Assembly: GCA_029907255.1 (NCBI GenBank)
Contig: JARYMF010000011.1
Coordinates: forward strand, 27,236-91,235
Length of the DNA stretch: 64,000 nucleotides
Source of the DNA: Armatimonadota bacterium
Lineage (GTDB): Bacteria > Armatimonadota > UBA5829 > DTJY01
Direction of reading: 5' to 3'
A program made the translations under genes and the position numbers. The notes below the pieces were generated by a model. It searched no databases, had not been told where the DNA came from, and was given only the letters and a program-made list of their open reading frames with translations. Positions 61,091 through 64,000 of this stretch are shown one piece after another (the first letter of the stretch is position 1; each line of letters starts with the position of its first letter).

Positions 61091-64000
61091 ATGAGTAAAG
61101 ATAGAAATGACGAAATGATAGGGGCAGTTATGGTATGCGGCGCAGGAATCGCCGGGATTCAAGCCGCGCTTGACCTTGCCAATTCGGGGTTCAAAGTATA
61201 TTTAATTGAGAATTCGCCCTCGATTGGCGGCAAAATGGCACAGCTTGACAAAACGTTCCCTACGGGAGACTGCGCAACCTGTATACTATCGCCGAAACTG
61301 GTTGAGTGCATGCGCAACTTAAATATTGAGATAATAACTCAGGCTCAAGTCGAAGAATTGCAAGGTGAGCCTGGAAGGTTCCGCGCAAAGATACGGCAGA
61401 AGGCGAGGTATGTGGATGTAAGCAAGTGCAACGCCTGCGGCGATTGCGAGAAAGTATGTCCTGTTAGGGTACCGGATGATTTTAACTGCGGACTTTCAAC
61501 TACAACCGCCATTCATAAGGTTTCCCCACAGGCTGTTCCAAATGCCTACGTAATTGAGAAACGTCGAAGGGCGCCGTGCGTTTCAGCTTGTCCCATCGGG
61601 CAAAATGCTCAAGCATATGTCGCACTTATTGCACAGGGCAAGTTTGCAGAGGCAGCCGAAATCATAAGAAAAGATAATCCTCTTCCATTAATATGTGGTT
61701 ATGTTTGCCACCGCCCATGCGAGAGTGCTTGCCAGCAAGGCCGCTATGGCGAGTCGTTGTCAATTCGTGATTTGAAACGCTTTGCTTTGGAGCAAAGCCC
61801 TGCCAAAGGAAATGGCAACGCAAAGCAACTAGGCGAATTCAAGGCGGAAGCTGATGACAAGATAGCCATCATTGGTTCGGGCCCGGCAGGATTGGCGGCG
61901 GCGGATTGGCTGGTTCGGAAAGGCTACAAGGTTACTATATTCGAAGCGCTTCCCGTGCCTGGTGGCATGATGCGTGTAGGCATACCCGATTTCCGACTTC
62001 CAAGGAACGTCCTTGAGGCTGAAATAAACCAGATTCTCGATCTTGGTGTTGAACTCAAGTGCAACGTTGAAATAGGACGAGACATCTCGATTAATGATTT
62101 GTTTAGCAACGGCTATAAGTGCGTATTTGTGGCAGTTGGAGCTCAAAAGAGCGCCGGACTAGGTATTGATGGTGAAAATCTCATAGGTGTGCGCCCGGGA
62201 ATTGAGTTTATTCGGAAAGTAAACCTTGGTGAGCCCGTGCAAATCGGCGAGCGCGTCATGGTTATAGGTGCTGGAAACGCCGCTATGGATATTGCACGCA
62301 CCGCAATTCGCCTTGGCGCAAAAGAAGTTACAATTCTCTACCGCAGGACGAAAAAGGAGATGCCTGCTGACCCTGTTGAGGTTGATGAGGCAATCTCAGA
62401 AGGCGTCAAGTTCATTTTCCTTACAAATCCAAAGCGATTCATTGGCAAAGATGGCAAGCTAATAGGCATCGAATGTCTTAAGATGAAGCTTTCTGAGGAG
62501 AAGGACGCCTCCGGCCGAAGGAGACCCGAGCCGATAGAAGGCTCTGAGCATATTATCGAATGTGATGAAGCGATTCTTGCCACCGGACAGGTTCCCGACC
62601 TAGGATTTTGCGAGGGCTTGGCTCTTCAAACGAACAAATGGGGGCTGCTGAGTGTTGACCCGATAACATTGGCTACCAATGTCCCTGGCGTATTTGCAGG
62701 TGGTGATGTTGTTGCCGGCGCTGGAACTCTAAGTGAGGCGGTTGCGGCTGGACAACGCGCGGCCGAATCAATCCATCGCTACATCCAAGGTAAAGACCTA
62801 GCGGATGGACGAGAGCCAGAAAGCCGCAGTTGGACCGAAGAAGAGTATCTCGAACTTGAGGAGCTCCACCGACGCCAGGGTCGAAAGCAAAAAAGTACTA
62901 GAATCAAGCCTGAGCATAACAAAACCTATACCCCAGAGCAGGCAATGGAGGAGGCTAAGCGATGTCTTGCCTGTGCTGTCTGCTGTGAATGCATGGAATG
63001 CGTGAAGGCTTGTCAGCCAAAAGCAATTGACCATGAAATGCAGGATACTGTCAGGGAGATAGACGTTGGCGCAGTAATTCTTGCGCCAGGTTATGAGGAG
63101 TTTGACGCACGATTGCGCGGGGAATTCGGTTTCGGCCGCTATCCAAATGTTGTTAACAATATTCAGTTTGAGCGAATACTATCTGCCAGCGGCCCATTCA
63201 GAGGCCACATAATCAGGCCATATGATGGTCACGAGGTAAGAAAGCTTGCATTCATCCAGTGCGTTGGCTCAAGGGATGTGGTGAAGGGTAATCCCTACTG
63301 TTCCTCGGTCTGCTGTATGGCATCAATCAAAGAGGCAGTGGGCGCAAAGGCTCATAATCCAGGCATTGAAGTTGCAATCTTCTATACCGACATGCGAGCT
63401 TTCGGCAAAGATTTTGATCGCTACTACGAACGAGCCAAAGCCCAAGGCGTGCGTTTTATTCGCAGTCAAGTTTCAAGATTGGTTGATATACCCCAGACAC
63501 ACGACTTGCGGCTAACTTATATTGAAAATGGAAAGCCGGTAGATGAGATATTCGACATGGTGGTTCTTTCTACGGGCATCCGCCCAAGCCAGGCTGCGCT
63601 GGAATTGGCAAAATCTGCCGGCGTTGAACTTAGCGAATGTGGATTCTGTGCCACTGAGGACTATGCCCCTATTCTAACCTCTAGGCAGGGGGTTCTGGTG
63701 GCTGGAGCTTTTCAAGAACCAAAGGATATTCCAGAGACTGTAGTCCAAGGCAGTGCGGCGGCAGCAGCGGCAATGGAAATACTAGCGCCTTCCCGAGGCT
63801 CAATGATTGTTGAAAAGAAGTACCCGAGGGAGCGCGATGTAAGCGATGAACCTCCGAGGATTGGGGTTTTTGTCTGCAATTGCGGCATCAATATCGCCTC
63901 CGTTGTGGATGTAGAGAAAGTCGTTGAGGCTGCGAAAAATATGCCATGCGTGGAATATGCCGAAGCTCAAATGTACGCCTGCGCTGATAATACTCAAGAG
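61091..64000 (+). CDS. hdrA: HdrA with inserted GltD-like NAD(P)H-flavin module, 3' end outside window
   Basis: The frame opens at ATG 61091 and stays open for all 970 codons to the window edge; I checked it codon by codon and found no in-frame stop, so no TGA-encoded selenocysteine. Residues 1-110 are the HdrA FAD start (CGAGIAGIQAALDLANSG, GGKMAQLDKTFP, DCATC). C113, C116, C119 and C123 bind a cluster. Residues about 160-620 are a GltD-like insert: CVSACPIGQNAQAY, the Cys-rich CGYVCHRPCESACQQG, IAIIGSGPAGLAAADWL and VMVIGAGNAAMDIART for NAD(P)H. HdrA then resumes with the clusters from C625. HdrA is the flavin hub for electron bifurcation. Confidence 0.93.
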   Translation, partial: MSKDRNDEMIGAVMVCGAGIAGIQAALDLANSGFKVYLIENSPSIGGKMAQLDKTFPTGDCATCILSPKLVECMRNLNIEIITQAQVEELQGEPGRFRAKIRQKARYVDVSKCNACGDCEKVCPVRVPDDFNCGLSTTTAIHKVSPQAVPNAYVIEKRRRAPCVSACPIGQNAQAYVALIAQGKFAEAAEIIRKDNPLPLICGYVCHRPCESACQQGRYGESLSIRDLKRFALEQSPAKGNGNAKQLGEFKAEADDKIAIIGSGPAGLAAADWLVRKGYKVTIFEALPVPGGMMRVGIPDFRLPRNVLEAEINQILDLGVELKCNVEIGRDISINDLFSNGYKCVFVAVGAQKSAGLGIDGENLIGVRPGIEFIRKVNLGEPVQIGERVMVIGAGNAAMDIARTAIRLGAKEVTILYRRTKKEMPADPVEVDEAISEGVKFIFLTNPKRFIGKDGKLIGIECLKMKLSEEKDASGRRRPEPIEGSEHIIECDEAILATGQVPDLGFCEGLALQTNKWGLLSVDPITLATNVPGVFAGGDVVAGAGTLSEAVAAGQRAAESIHRYIQGKDLADGREPESRSWTEEEYLELEELHRRQGRKQKSTRIKPEHNKTYTPEQAMEEAKRCLACAVCCECMECVKACQPKAIDHEMQDTVREIDVGAVILAPGYEEFDARLRGEFGFGRYPNVVNNIQFERILSASGPFRGHIIRPYDGHEVRKLAFIQCVGSRDVVKGNPYCSSVCCMASIKEAVGAKAHNPGIEVAIFYTDMRAFGKDFDRYYERAKAQGVRFIRSQVSRLVDIPQTHDLRLTYIENGKPVDEIFDMVVLSTGIRPSQAALELAKSAGVELSECGFCATEDYAPILTSRQGVLVAGAFQEPKDIPETVVQGSAAAAAAMEILAPSRGSMIVEKKYPRERDVSDEPPRIGVFVCNCGINIASVVDVEKVVEAAKNMPCVEYAEAQMYACADNTQE

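Noticed and set aside
61091..64000. Possible in-frame TGA (selenocysteine) in hdrA
   Set aside because: Translated codon by codon: no stop in 970 codons, and the positions that are Sec in some HdrA proteins are ordinary cysteine codons here.

Overview
The window comes from a bacterium of moderate GC content with strong Shine-Dalgarno sites and frequent TTG and GTG starts. A PEP-CTERM-tailed secreted protein points to a cell with an outer envelope. Large sugar importers, a GHL10-type glycosidase-like protein, a full pyr operon, selenocysteine genes and an Hdr/Mvh-type redox cluster fit an uncultured, probably anaerobic polysaccharide user, perhaps Armatimonadota or a neighbouring lineage. That placement is inference; there is no rRNA here. 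No mobile element, phage gene or CRISPR array was seen.

Layout. 1-2.6 kb: end of a secreted protein, tRNA-Ala(GGC), a family 9 glycosyltransferase and a PEP-CTERM protein. 3-22 kb: a carbohydrate region with a Gfo/Idh/MocA dehydrogenase, an L-fucose-isomerase-like protein, a sulfatase, an RbsB/RbsC-type importer, a CUT1-type importer whose binding protein is fused to its MalF-like permease and whose MalG-like permease carries five repeats in a large external insertion, a histidine kinase, an Fe-alcohol dehydrogenase, HU, and a second RbsC-RbsC-RbsB importer. No ATPase subunit is present for any of the three importers. 22-23.8 kb: small proteins and RNA elements, including a cyclic di-GMP-I riboswitch followed by mutually exclusive hairpins in front of a 64-residue protein.

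23.7-35.1 kb (minus strand): a PyrR-controlled operon pyrR-pyrB-pyrC-(Gfo/Idh/MocA)-carA-carB-pyrK-pyrD-pyrF with promoter, PyrR-binding hairpin, antiterminator and terminator all readable. pyrE is absent. 35.1-40.1 kb: tRNA-Sec(UCA), an HD-GYP protein, selA, a UbiB/ABC1 kinase, a phasin-like coiled coil and a zinc-ribbon protein. 40.4-52.3 kb: secreted proteins of unknown function and a GHL10 protein downstream of miaB-mutS-mutL.

52.4-64 kb (plus strand): one promoter and a hairpin-rich leader precede mvhD-like, metF-like, two paralogous ferredoxin/GltB-FMN subunits (one with its active site eroded), a class II amidotransferase/GXGXG subunit, hdrC, hdrB and an hdrA carrying a GltD-like NAD(P)H-flavin module inside it. 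I read this as a candidate complex joining split glutamate synthase to a heterodisulfide-reductase-type electron hub. It is the most interesting system in the window, together with the fused sugar importer and the c-di-GMP switch.
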